The notes under the pieces were generated by a model. It made no database searches. It had not been told where the DNA came from and was given only the letters and a program-made list of their open reading frames with translations. Of a stretch of 64,000 bases of DNA, positions 44,218 to 53,947 are shown one piece after another. Position numbers and translations under genes: made by a program. Position 1 is the first letter of the stretch. The number at the start of each line of letters is the position of its first letter. Where the stretch lies: positions 118,416 through 182,415 of the forward strand of contig JBDHXF010000002.1 of NCBI GenBank assembly GCA_039810585.1. Direction: 5' to 3'. This DNA is from JBBATK01 sp039810585 (GTDB taxonomy: Bacteria > Bacteroidota > Ignavibacteria > Kapaibacteriales > NICIL-2).

Positions 44218-47200
44218 ATGCTAAGCTGGAGTCATCATCCGTGGACAGTTGAGAACCTCACAACCCGACACTCAAGGTCGGGTCGGCTATGTGCTTTCGA
44301 GCATCGCCGCGGGAGCTTCCTCACCCTGTTCCTCTTCACGCTGTTGTTCTTGATCTGCACGGCAGGAGCTCAAACAACGGTACCGCAATGGCGTGTTTCT
44401 ACCGCTTTACCCCAAGCCCTTTGCCTTCATCGCAGTGTGCTTCTCCATACCGGCGAGGTATTGGTGTGTGGTGGCAAATCGGCCAGTGGGGCGGCAAGCA
44501 ACGCCTCGTACCTCTTTAAAAACGGAGCGTGGTCGCAGACCGTGAACCTACTCTCCCAAGCACGATTTGACTTCTCCCTCGTTGCAGTTCGCAATACCAA
44601 GGGAGAGAGCGTGGTCTTTGCTATCGGCGGTTACACGGGAGCTTCGAATGCCTACTCATCCGTCGCATTGGTGGAAATGCTCAGCTTTGATGCCGCTACG
44701 AAGTCTTGGTCGTGGAGAAATATCGGCAACCTGCCCGTAGCCGTGGGAGGATGTGCCGCTGCCTACGATGCAAAGGCTGCCATCTTTGTCAGTGGCGGAC
44801 GCGTTCTCAGCAACGCAGCCCTCAGCGCCGGTGTTCCGAGCGTTGTCTCGGCGCGTATCGACGTCAACACACTCGGCATCCAGCGCATCGGCGATATGGC
44901 CACTGCCCGAAGTGAGCACGCCACCCTCATGCTCTTTGGTCCGCGCGGCGATTCCACCGTTCTCAGCGCCTGCGGCGAAAGCAGCGCAACGCCGGCCACC
45001 GAAATCCTGAATGCCAACGTGTGGGACGCCCGAGCCAATCCTCCTGCCATGGAACACGTACGCGGATGTACTCTGACCGACAGAGCTGCCGTTGCGCGAA
45101 TGTTTGGTGGATTTGATGCGAGTAATATTCCCACGAACAAGGGCGAATGGTACGATACAAAGAGCGGCTGGCGCGCCATGCCGAGAATGCAAACCGCTCG
45201 GGCTCGTGCCGCGTGGTGCATGGTGGCCGGAACCAAGGATACAGCAAACGACTACCTGGTAGTGAGCGGCGAATCAGTGCCGTCGGCAACTGCCACTTGC
45301 GAATTGTACTCCATGCCCGATGGAGGAAACCCCAACGGAGCGTTCGCACCCTTTGCCACCGGTGTTCAAGCAGCTGCCGACCGGACCATCGCGATTCAGC
45401 AGGACAACCTTCCGTTGGTCTGTGGAGGAAATACTGCTTCTGTTGCTCAGTCTTCACCTCTGACAAACTGCGAGATCTACCAGCCTTTGCAGGCAAACGA
45501 TCTCAATTTCGGACAAGAAGAAATTGGTCGCGAGTCGGATCGCACACTCGTCACTTTCCAAAACACCTGGCTCTTACCGGTGATGCTCACGAACCTACGC
45601 ATTCCGGGATCCGCCGAGTTTCGGCTCACGAGTGCTCTGGACAGCATTGTGATTGCACCCGGAGGATCCGTGCAAATCGACGTACGCTTCCGTCCCGGTA
45701 TTATTGGCATTCGTCAGGCTGAACTCTTGGCCAACATTGGCGCCCTTGTCGACACGGTAAAGCTTAGCGGCGAGGGTATTAAATCCTCCATCACCGTGTT
45801 GAGCGCCGCCGTCGATTTTGGTGCGCGATTGCTCAAGAGCGACTCCATCATTTGCTTTGCGGCAATCCGCAACGATGGAAAGGATACAACAGTGATCGAC
45901 TCTGTGGTGATCAATCCTCCGGGCGAATTCACGGTGATCTCTCCTATCGGTCGCACCAAAGTTGCGCCGGATTCGACAATGACCATCTGCGTGCAGTATC
46001 ACCCAACTATACAACAACATAGTACATCAAGTACGGAGATTCATATTTCCGATCGATTGTATCCCGTAGCGGTAACTGGTCAGGGATTACGCCGCTTCAT
46101 CGTGTCAACCCAACAGTTGAACTGCGATACCGTCAGCGTCGCTCCCGGAGATTCTATCAGTTATCAAATTATCGTCTCGAATACGAGTGACCTCGCTGTG
46201 CACTGCGACTCAACGTTGATAACGACATCGCTGGCGGGAACCTTCCATCCGGCTCAGCCTTCGCCTTTTCCCTTCGATCTGGCACCCGGTGCAACCCGTA
46301 CGATCACGATTGTTTTTGCACCCCAACGGGAAGCAAAGGAACAAGGGATCATCGCTTTCATTAATAACGGCGATACCCTGTGCGCAACAACATTATGCTT
46401 CATTCCGAGAAACAGAAATATTACTATAAACACACCTCAGAGTTCGGCGTTGACGGTGTGCGAGGGTGACTCGCTTACCATTCCCATTGTGCTTGAAAAC
46501 CCGAGTAGCTTCGATGCCTTGGTGTTGGATAGTGTGTATGTGACGGGTGTGCAGACGCGAGTCAATTCCTTTGTTGCACAGACGCTAAAACCGCATGCCA
46601 ATACAACGGCCGAGCTGACGTTTGTTCCGCAGACCTCAGGACAACAAACCGCTACAGTGGTCGTGCTAACCAATCAAGGACAATCGCAAACCGCCCTGTC
46701 GTTAAACGTTCAACCGGCGTTGCGCTTCAGCATCGACAATGCCACCGGATCTATGGGCGGACAAGTTCTGCTTCGCGTGCATCGTAGCGATATCTTGAGT
46801 ACCAACTTGCCGCAAACCACAGTGCAATTGGTCTACGATGGATCTATGCTATCGGTCGTTGCCATTCAGAACGCGAACGGACGGAATTATTTGGACATCG
46901 CTACCAGTAGCTTTACAAACGCCTACGGCGTCTGCACGTTGAATTTGCGTTGGAATCAGCAGCCAACCCAAGCAGATGAGGTCTTCGATCTGCTATGCGA
47001 CGTTCTGCGTGGCGATGCGTACAGCAGCTCACTGAACCTCCAGCAAGCTTCCGTCGATCAAGTCTGTGTCCAAAGCGTTGCCGGTACCTTGGATGTGCAA
47101 GCAGAATGTGGAGGTCAAAACGCGCTGATTGATAGCCGGAACGGCGTCCGTATGATGATGACCCCGATGCCGGCTAACGATAAGATTGATGTCCATGTAA

Positions 47201-47385
47201 CACAGCCTGACCAAAGTGCTCTCGTTCTCCGAATGGTGAACAGTAGAGGCGAAACAGTCTATGCCGGCACGCTGAATTCCGATCTGAGTTTGGATACTCA
47301 ATCCTGGGGAAGCGGACTCTACCTCTGTATACTTTACCGTCACGATCAACTTCTTCTCCGAAAGACATTAACCATAGTACACTAA
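44218..47385 (+). CDS. Secreted Kelch / ASH protein with cohesin-like domain and type IX sorting domain
   Basis: 1055 residues from my start (MLSWSHHPWTVENL). A signal anchor-like hydrophobic stretch (FLTLFLFTLLFLICTAGAQ) ends near residue 52. Residues about 55-420 hold Kelch-type repeats, with GG-containing strands such as VLVCGGKSAS and VFAIGGYTGAS. Residues about 425-840 are ASH-type domains (LNFGQEEIGRESDRTL, VDFGARLLKSDS). Residues about 845-980 resemble a cohesin-like module (RFSIDNATGSMGGQVLLRV). The last 75 residues are the type IX sorting domain (TPMPANDKIDVHV ... RKTLTIVH). It starts a three-gene operon; the next gene begins 4 bases after its stop. An upstream in-frame ATG at 44065 would add a Arg-rich segment across a palindrome, so I rejected it. 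Confidence 0.85.
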   Translation: MLSWSHHPWTVENLTTRHSRSGRLCAFEHRRGSFLTLFLFTLLFLICTAGAQTTVPQWRVSTALPQALCLHRSVLLHTGEVLVCGGKSASGAASNASYLFKNGAWSQTVNLLSQARFDFSLVAVRNTKGESVVFAIGGYTGASNAYSSVALVEMLSFDAATKSWSWRNIGNLPVAVGGCAAAYDAKAAIFVSGGRVLSNAALSAGVPSVVSARIDVNTLGIQRIGDMATARSEHATLMLFGPRGDSTVLSACGESSATPATEILNANVWDARANPPAMEHVRGCTLTDRAAVARMFGGFDASNIPTNKGEWYDTKSGWRAMPRMQTARARAAWCMVAGTKDTANDYLVVSGESVPSATATCELYSMPDGGNPNGAFAPFATGVQAAADRTIAIQQDNLPLVCGGNTASVAQSSPLTNCEIYQPLQANDLNFGQEEIGRESDRTLVTFQNTWLLPVMLTNLRIPGSAEFRLTSALDSIVIAPGGSVQIDVRFRPGIIGIRQAELLANIGALVDTVKLSGEGIKSSITVLSAAVDFGARLLKSDSIICFAAIRNDGKDTTVIDSVVINPPGEFTVISPIGRTKVAPDSTMTICVQYHPTIQQHSTSSTEIHISDRLYPVAVTGQGLRRFIVSTQQLNCDTVSVAPGDSISYQIIVSNTSDLAVHCDSTLITTSLAGTFHPAQPSPFPFDLAPGATRTITIVFAPQREAKEQGIIAFINNGDTLCATTLCFIPRNRNITINTPQSSALTVCEGDSLTIPIVLENPSSFDALVLDSVYVTGVQTRVNSFVAQTLKPHANTTAELTFVPQTSGQQTATVVVLTNQGQSQTALSLNVQPALRFSIDNATGSMGGQVLLRVHRSDILSTNLPQTTVQLVYDGSMLSVVAIQNANGRNYLDIATSSFTNAYGVCTLNLRWNQQPTQADEVFDLLCDVLRGDAYSSSLNLQQASVDQVCVQSVAGTLDVQAECGGQNALIDSRNGVRMMMTPMPANDKIDVHVTQPDQSALVLRMVNSRGETVYAGTLNSDLSLDTQSWGSGLYLCILYRHDQLLLRKTLTIVH

Positions 47386-47389
47386 AGCC

Positions 47390-49435
47390 ATGAACCTGTA
47401 TTCCTCTCTTCTGTCGCTTGTTCTGCTCTGCGCACTGTCCCTTAGTGGTCAGGCCCAGTCCATGAACCTCCTCAGTGCCGGTCTCTACGGCGGTGCAGCG
47501 TATAACATGCACTATGGAACGCTGTCCACAAACCAAGGCATGCTCGAATGCGGAACCTTTTCGGACGCAAGCTCACTGCGTTGGTTTATCGGAAACACAG
47601 TGAATATTCCTCTCAATGCGCATTGGGCTTTTACACCGCGATTGTATTACCATAAAGCCGGTGCAACGTTTAACACAGCAAATCCTGTACAGCCAAAGAT
47701 TGCGTTGAGCGACGGAAGTGTGGTCAACCTCAACACGACCCATTCACTGGACGTGTTTCTGGATTACTTAAACGTAGATCTGTTGGCGTCGTACTTTCTG
47801 AGTGATCGACTGTACGCCATCGGCGGATTGACCGTTGGATTCGAGACGCGCAATGCATTTGAACAAAGCGAGAGCATTGTGTCACCCGCCGGCGTCACCT
47901 TCCGCGACGGCTCCACCACGCGCATCATCTTGCCGGGTTACTTCTCGGACGCGCAAGGAAATGATGTCAGCAACAGCACCCGCTTCGCCGGTGTGCTTGG
48001 CATCGGCGCTATGATCCCCATCAACTCCTCGTGGATTATTAATCCGGAACTGAGTTATCAATATGGATTCACGAATGTTATTTCAACGGACTCGTGGAAA
48101 GTTCATACCCTGCGTGCCGGAGCAGGAATTCTGTACGTGCTAGGAAGTGCACCTAAAGAAGAGACGCCTCTTCCACCCCCTCCGCCTCCTCCACCGGCGC
48201 CTGTGGCTATTATTCCACCGCCGCTTGTGGCTCTCGATGTCCAAGATGTGGATGCCAACGGTGTGGCACTGAACTATGCGGAAGTCACTATTCACGACCA
48301 TCGCACATTGGATATTTTGCCCTTGCTCCCTTACATCTTCTTCGAGGCCAAGTCTTCCACACTGCTAGATCGCTACCACGTTATGACCGCCGACAATCGA
48401 TCTGCCTTCTCGGAGAATGCACTACCTAACGATCAACTGGCGGTGTATCATGATGTGCTCAATATTATTGGTTCACGTATGCTGCGATTCCCGCAGGCAA
48501 CGTTGGTGCTGACGGGTTGTGTCGATCCAAAAGATGATGCCGGTGCAAGCTCGCTGGCCAGCAAGCGCGCTGAAACCATACGGACCTACTTGCACACAGT
48601 GTGGGGAATCAGCGAGGACCGAATGACCCTGCAACAACGGGAGCTACCGGAGATGGTTTCCAGTCGCACTGTTGCCGACGGCCGTGTCGAAAATCGTCGG
48701 GTCGAAATCAAAGCCTCCGACGAGCGTATCATGGCTCCGGTGTTTGTGCGAGACGCAAAGCGCAGCTACGAACCGACGGCGTTGAGATTGAAACCCAGCG
48801 TTCAGTACCAAGGAATGATTAGCGGCGCTCGCTACACTATCGTCGATGCAAATGGTCGTACGCTGAGTACCAAGAGCGGTTCAGCCGACGGCACAGACTT
48901 CCGCACCGGAGAACTTCAACTTGCCGATTACAAAGGAAATCAACCACTCATGGCTCGGGTGGAAATCACGAGCGATAGCGGAAAGACGGTCCAAGCTGAG
49001 CGCAGTATTCCTGTTCGGCGGACCTTCAGTTCTTCCCGCGCCAACGCACAAACGGTGAATGATACGGTGGTGGAACGTTATAGCATGATTCTGTTCAACT
49101 TCGACCGCGCCTCCACCATTTCTGGCTCCAATGAACAAGTGATGCGCCTCATCAGATCGAGAGTGCGGACAAGTTCTTCTGTTGACATCACCGGGATGAC
49201 CGACATCATCGGCGCCGCTAAGAACAATCAAATCCTCTCCGAAGCACGTGCCAATGCGGTTCGTAACGATATTCAAGCACGGATCAAACCTGAACACATC
49301 AGTACGAGCGGAAAAGGTGAAGTGGACTTGTTCGACAATGCCTTGCCGGAAGGACGTTTCTATAACCGACGCGTGTTCGTGGAAATCGCCACTCCCATCG
49401 TTCCCGATCTCGAGGATGAAGGAGGAACACCATGA
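47390..49435 (+). CDS. Outer-membrane beta-barrel protein with two OmpA-like domains
   Basis: 681 residues. A signal peptide (ending LSGQAQS) precedes an eight-strand-type barrel at about residues 24-250. A proline hinge (LPPPPPPPPAPVAIIPPP, about 258-277) leads to periplasmic parts. A first OmpA-C-like domain lies at about 300-440 (TGCVDPKDDAGASSLASKRA, VENRRVEI), a mid domain at about 445-545, and a second OmpA-like domain at about 555-672 (ILFNFDRASTISGSNEQV, LSEARANAVRNDI, YNRRVFVEI). OmpA domains bind peptidoglycan, so this likely anchors the envelope, and may hold the partner secreted proteins. Two OmpA domains in one protein are unusual. Confidence 0.88.
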   Translation: MNLYSSLLSLVLLCALSLSGQAQSMNLLSAGLYGGAAYNMHYGTLSTNQGMLECGTFSDASSLRWFIGNTVNIPLNAHWAFTPRLYYHKAGATFNTANPVQPKIALSDGSVVNLNTTHSLDVFLDYLNVDLLASYFLSDRLYAIGGLTVGFETRNAFEQSESIVSPAGVTFRDGSTTRIILPGYFSDAQGNDVSNSTRFAGVLGIGAMIPINSSWIINPELSYQYGFTNVISTDSWKVHTLRAGAGILYVLGSAPKEETPLPPPPPPPPAPVAIIPPPLVALDVQDVDANGVALNYAEVTIHDHRTLDILPLLPYIFFEAKSSTLLDRYHVMTADNRSAFSENALPNDQLAVYHDVLNIIGSRMLRFPQATLVLTGCVDPKDDAGASSLASKRAETIRTYLHTVWGISEDRMTLQQRELPEMVSSRTVADGRVENRRVEIKASDERIMAPVFVRDAKRSYEPTALRLKPSVQYQGMISGARYTIVDANGRTLSTKSGSADGTDFRTGELQLADYKGNQPLMARVEITSDSGKTVQAERSIPVRRTFSSSRANAQTVNDTVVERYSMILFNFDRASTISGSNEQVMRLIRSRVRTSSSVDITGMTDIIGAAKNNQILSEARANAVRNDIQARIKPEHISTSGKGEVDLFDNALPEGRFYNRRVFVEIATPIVPDLEDEGGTP

Positions 49436-52400
49436 TTGCCCGTCTCACTGTTCCGCAGCGCGCTGCCAAGATTGCTCTGCTGCTGATTTTTCTTACACAG
49501 GCTGCTTCGCAGCTCTGCGCACAGGCGTCTCTGACGATTGTTGACGCCATTCCTCCGTACAAGTTGAATCCGACTGTGCTCAGCAACGGACACTTCTCGA
49601 TTTCAACCAATTACACCACGCCTACCAAAGGGATAATCTATCGCGAGGATGGCTCGAATAACAAGCCGGTAAACTATACGTCGTTCTTCCACGTAAAGAT
49701 TGATAGCCTTGTGTACGAGCAACAGTACGAGTCCGATACCTCCGGATTCGGCAACCCGGTGCAGCACCCTATTCTGGTGGACAACATCTTTCGAGACACG
49801 CTCAGTAATGTCCCGAGAATTAATTGTCTCTCCCATGCCATCCTCCCCAATAACGACACGATGCGCTTTGTCTTCACCATGTTTCCGGTGAAAAAGCCAA
49901 GCGGCGGTTTCATTCGCATCAACGTATTCGTGGACAATTCGACAAGCGCAAAGCATTCGGTGGGTGTTCTCCTGCTCATCGATACCAAAATTGGCAACAA
50001 CGATCAGGCGCCTATCGCCACCTCGTACGGCTATAGCATCATCGAGCAGGAGTTTAATCGCGGTGTGGGACAAGGCGTTCCGTCATTTTGGCTTGCCCTT
50101 GAAGGAACACCCATAGCGCCAGGATTGGTAGCGCGTGGAAATCTACGCGATGACGGCGTGATTGAACCGGATCGCTTGTTGTTCGGCAATTGGACAGATT
50201 ACACGTCGCAAGGTATCCGAGGACTGGGTTCTGTGGTATGGAAAGAACGGAGTGCGTCGACCAATGCGTACACCGACAGTGCAGTGTTACTACTGTGGGA
50301 CGAAGAACAATTTGCAGCCGGCCTCAGTAAGATTAAAGCATCTACCGAAATCGGTATTGTAGACTCCCTCAGTGTCGGCTTTGCCGGCGGCGGAGGCGGT
50401 GGCGGTGGTGGATCTTTTGGCGGCGGAGGTTTTGGTTTAGCCGGCGTGGGAACCTGCTTGAGTGTGGATACCTTGCTTGAGCGTCCTTGCGGCCTGCCGG
50501 GCTATTCTCCTTACCTGCCGGACACCCTACAAGCCTTGTATTTACTCTCAAATCTAGACAGTGTGAAAAGCGCGTCAAACGTTTCCATTCGCATTGAACA
50601 ACTGCCCTTGGGTTTGGTGGCACCGAGCACCTCGACGGCTGTTATTCCATCAAGCTTGGGTCCGGACCAAACCGGCGTGTGCGCCCTTTCGTTGGTGCCG
50701 CTACCACGTTTAGTGGCCACCAGTTACCAAGTCCCCATCGCGGTGACAGCAGACCCAGGATCCACCGTGGTATTACGGGACACATTAGACGTCTGCGTTC
50801 CCGGTGTGGCGGTAAGTATCCATGGCCTTGATCAGACCTACCCTCCGGTATGTCCGCAGATGGTGGATACCTTTGATGTGCGTTACACTCTGAAGGGTCC
50901 ACGCTGCGTGGAGACGTTATCAGCCACGCTGAGCGGCGCCCCGGCGGATGTGGCGTTGTTCAGCATCGTTCAACCTTTGCCAACCTGGGCTCCGGCCGAC
51001 AGCATCGTCACGATTCGAGTTCGCTATGCACCGGTCAGCAATCTCTACACTCCAACCGTGGGTGTGGTGCTTAGCCTAAAGGATTTTGAGACTCTTACAC
51101 CGGGCGACACAACCTTTGCCTTTCCGTCTGATACGGCATTCATCACCTGCCCATCGCGCATTGCAGAGTTTGAATTTGGTCGTAGTACCGACACGTTGAA
51201 CTTCGGACACATCTGCGTAGGCGACACTGCGCGTGCCGACTGGGATGTGCTCAACATTGGTGGTTGCTCGTTAACGCTTCTAAACTGTAGTTATAAGACT
51301 GTGCTGAACAGCACTGCTTTCAGCACCGATCCGAGCAGCACTTTTCCGGATGTAGTTGACCGATCTGATAAAAAGACAGTCAACTTCCTGTTCACACCTA
51401 AAACCTCCGGTTCGTTTGTGAGCTTGGCTATCATTAATTCTGCGTCGGCTCCCGGACTTGACACACTGGTCCTAGTTGGACAGGCGGATACACCGTCACT
51501 TCAATCGATCGCAGCGTTGACCGATTTAGATACCGTCTGCGTGGGATCTGACGGCATCGCACAACTCAAGATTAACAATCCAACGGCTTGTCCGGTTGTG
51601 ATTGACAGTATTCGTATATCATCGTCTCAGACGGGATGGACCGTAAGTCCCGCAGGCCCGGTTACGGTTAATCCAAATGGAACGATGTCGGCCACGCTCA
51701 GGGGATCCTTTGCAGCGACGGGTAATTACTCCGCGCAAGTCACGGTGTTTTCCGGTACGCAACAGTTTCAAACAAATGCCTCGCTCACGGTGATTACACG
51801 CGAAATGACCTCTGTGGATACTTTGGATTTTGGGGATGTGTTTGTCAACGCCACAAAGCTTGACTCGATTGTCCTTCATTCCACCGGAACAGCAGATCTC
51901 GTTCTTAATGCAAACACTCTAGCCGGATTGTTCCCATCGGAGTACACTGTCAGTGTCTCAGGCGGCGCGCCTTTGCCACTCACTATTCCCGTTGGGGATT
52001 CCGTTACACTTCTCATTCAATTCAAACCAAAGGATATTGAGCAGCGACCGGCTACCCTACAAACCCGGCTTAACACTGGGCTGAGCTGTGCCGCGGTACA
52101 GGCGATCTATCTCAAAGGAAGAGGCGTGCAGCCTTTACTGGATGTGCGCTCGCATACCTTAGCATTAGGTCGTCTTTGCTTTGGAAGTTCAACCGACACG
52201 GTGATCAGTGTTCGGAATCCCGGCAATTATCCCTTACATATCGCCTCGGTGCAAGCAAATGGATCATCGGCCTTTCACATCAGCGACGTATCGGGATCGG
52301 TTGTACAGCCTGATAGTAGTCTGCTCATTCCGGTGAGCTACACACCAGATCAACTGGGCACGGTGTCTACCCAACTTCATTTTACCAGTGATGGATTGTG

Positions 52401-53157
52401 GATTAGTCCTACCGATACACTCATCACATTAAATGCCGTTGGAATAATATGCGGAACCATTGCGGCGGACACAGTAGATGCTAAAATTGGATACGATCTC
52501 AACATGCCGGTTCGATTTATACCGGACAGTGCCTCTAGTATGAGTGCGCAGCAAATGGTTGGCATTATGAATGCCTCGTCTAATCAAGCAATGGGAATAC
52601 GCCTGGGATATTCCGATTCATTGGCTCGATTTTATCGCCTTGTCAATAACTCGGATATGGCCTCAACGACAGGGTTATTATCCGTGCAGCAGAACACTGC
52701 AGAGATACAGGCAACAAATCAAAATTTAAATACTAGCGCCGTGATTGCTACTTTGCAGGGCGACGTTCTGCTGAGTCCCACAACAAGCACCGTTGTCCGT
52801 GTAGAGGTCGATAGTTTTGCTAATGGATTTAGTCGTATTCGTACCCGAAATGGTCTCATTCGCTCTCAGTACTGTGCCTTTGACGATCGGCTGGTCAATA
52901 CATCCGGAGTGCATACGATCTTTCAACTACACGCTCATGGTGACAATGCCACAGCGGAAATGTACAGCAACGAAGATGCAGATGCCACTATTCGCGTCTT
53001 CACGCTCAATGGCGAGGTATTACAGCAATACTCTGTGCACTTGAGCGTTGGTACCCAGTATCTGACAATTGGACAAAATCTTTCATCGGGTTTCTACCTG
53101 GTAACTCTTTGCACTGCTACAGAACAGCATAGCGACAGGATGCTCCTGTGGCGGTAA
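49432..53157 (+). CDS. Giant secreted ASH-repeat protein with type IX sorting domain
   Basis: 1241 residues, exported (signal ending ASQLCAQ near residue 32). The N-terminal 310 residues form a novel-looking domain with no motif that I know. A Gly-rich hinge (nine Gly in a row, then SFGGGGFGLAG) lies at about 318-340. From about residue 600 to 1035 repeated ASH (SPD-2/Hydin-like) beta-sandwich units occur, each starting with LNFGHICVGDTARA, LDFGDVFVNATKLD or LALGRLCFGSSTDT. The C-terminal 60-80 residues are a sorting domain (RVFTLNGEVLQQYSVHL ... DRMLLWR). It overlaps the OmpA gene by four bases. Role inferred: surface or adhesion component working with the OmpA anchor. Confidence 0.85.
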   Translation: MIARLTVPQRAAKIALLLIFLTQAASQLCAQASLTIVDAIPPYKLNPTVLSNGHFSISTNYTTPTKGIIYREDGSNNKPVNYTSFFHVKIDSLVYEQQYESDTSGFGNPVQHPILVDNIFRDTLSNVPRINCLSHAILPNNDTMRFVFTMFPVKKPSGGFIRINVFVDNSTSAKHSVGVLLLIDTKIGNNDQAPIATSYGYSIIEQEFNRGVGQGVPSFWLALEGTPIAPGLVARGNLRDDGVIEPDRLLFGNWTDYTSQGIRGLGSVVWKERSASTNAYTDSAVLLLWDEEQFAAGLSKIKASTEIGIVDSLSVGFAGGGGGGGGGSFGGGGFGLAGVGTCLSVDTLLERPCGLPGYSPYLPDTLQALYLLSNLDSVKSASNVSIRIEQLPLGLVAPSTSTAVIPSSLGPDQTGVCALSLVPLPRLVATSYQVPIAVTADPGSTVVLRDTLDVCVPGVAVSIHGLDQTYPPVCPQMVDTFDVRYTLKGPRCVETLSATLSGAPADVALFSIVQPLPTWAPADSIVTIRVRYAPVSNLYTPTVGVVLSLKDFETLTPGDTTFAFPSDTAFITCPSRIAEFEFGRSTDTLNFGHICVGDTARADWDVLNIGGCSLTLLNCSYKTVLNSTAFSTDPSSTFPDVVDRSDKKTVNFLFTPKTSGSFVSLAIINSASAPGLDTLVLVGQADTPSLQSIAALTDLDTVCVGSDGIAQLKINNPTACPVVIDSIRISSSQTGWTVSPAGPVTVNPNGTMSATLRGSFAATGNYSAQVTVFSGTQQFQTNASLTVITREMTSVDTLDFGDVFVNATKLDSIVLHSTGTADLVLNANTLAGLFPSEYTVSVSGGAPLPLTIPVGDSVTLLIQFKPKDIEQRPATLQTRLNTGLSCAAVQAIYLKGRGVQPLLDVRSHTLALGRLCFGSSTDTVISVRNPGNYPLHIASVQANGSSAFHISDVSGSVVQPDSSLLIPVSYTPDQLGTVSTQLHFTSDGLWISPTDTLITLNAVGIICGTIAADTVDAKIGYDLNMPVRFIPDSASSMSAQQMVGIMNASSNQAMGIRLGYSDSLARFYRLVNNSDMASTTGLLSVQQNTAEIQATNQNLNTSAVIATLQGDVLLSPTTSTVVRVEVDSFANGFSRIRTRNGLIRSQYCAFDDRLVNTSGVHTIFQLHAHGDNATAEMYSNEDADATIRVFTLNGEVLQQYSVHLSVGTQYLTIGQNLSSGFYLVTLCTATEQHSDRMLLWR

Positions 53158-53180
53158 AAGAAGCTTATCACAGAAACCCG

Positions 53181-53213
53181 AAAAAGCTGAAGCATTGCTT
53201 CAGCTTTTTTTTT
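53181..53213 (+). terminator. Rho-independent terminator of the three-gene surface operon
   Basis: AAGCTGAAGC-ATT-GCTTCAGCTT stem, preceded by AAA and followed by seven further T, starting 24 bases past the 53157 stop. It ends the 44218-53157 operon. Confidence 0.9.
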
Positions 53214-53271
53214 GTCCGGCGCTGACGTCGATGCGCGTATCTTACAAGAACGTACGATCAAGGTTTAGACG

Positions 53272-53886
53272 ATGCCCAACGCAAGCAGTGACCGCCATAA
53301 AGAAGCGGAAGTACATTTAGCAAAGAAGGATCCTGTCATGCGCGAATTAATTCGACGCTATGGCCCGTGCGTCATTACTCCGCACACTCGCTATTTTTCC
53401 TCCTTATGTTCGGCAATCATCTCTCAACAGTTGTCGGTTAAAGTTGCTGCTCGCATCGAAGAACGTTTTAACGCCCTTTTTCGAGCCAAAAACCCCACTC
53501 CTCAACAGGTTTTAAACCAGCCACTAAGCGAGCTGCGTTCTGTGGGTTTGTCCGAACGCAAAGCTCAGTACATGCAGAGCCTGGCAGAGCACTTCGTCGA
53601 TGGCCGTATTAATACACGCCGCTTGCAGCGGCTCAGCGATGCGGAGGTGATTGAGGCACTAACCGAAGTGCACGGCATTGGAAAGTGGACAGCTGAGATG
53701 TTTTTGATTTTTACACTAGGTAGACCCGACGTGTTTTCCGTTGGTGATTACGGGCTGCGAACGGCTTCCGCCAAGCTCTACAATCTGGCAACTCCGGCAG
53801 AAATCGAGGCGCACGCAACGCGCTGGTCGCCCTATCGTAGCGTGGCATCGTGGTATTTGTGGCGAAGTCTCGAAAACTATGAGTAA
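53272..53886 (+). CDS. AlkA-type DNA-3-methyladenine glycosylase (HhH-GPD family)
   Basis: Excises alkylated purines from DNA. 204 residues, equal to the HhH-GPD domain without the extra N-terminal domain of E. coli AlkA. The helix-hairpin-helix is TEVHGIGKWTAEM (K138), and RPDVFSVGDYGLR supplies the catalytic Asp159. There is no C-terminal Fe-S cluster motif, which excludes the EndoIII/MutY groups. It sits 114 bases after the surface operon and is separated by the terminator. Confidence 0.92.
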   Translation: MPNASSDRHKEAEVHLAKKDPVMRELIRRYGPCVITPHTRYFSSLCSAIISQQLSVKVAARIEERFNALFRAKNPTPQQVLNQPLSELRSVGLSERKAQYMQSLAEHFVDGRINTRRLQRLSDAEVIEALTEVHGIGKWTAEMFLIFTLGRPDVFSVGDYGLRTASAKLYNLATPAEIEAHATRWSPYRSVASWYLWRSLENYE

Positions 53887-53894
53887 GGCGCATC

Positions 53895-53914
53895 CGAGCC
53901 GCGAAGCGGGCTCG
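53895..53914. repeat. Intergenic hairpin after the glycosylase gene
   Basis: CGAGCCGC-GAA-GCGGGCTCG, eight pairs with one extra G, 9 bases past the stop of the glycosylase gene and before the convergent 53948 gene. Same GAA loop as several other hairpins here. Confidence 0.6.
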
Positions 53915-53947
53915 TATAAAAGTCATTCCTAGGTCTACACCCTACGC

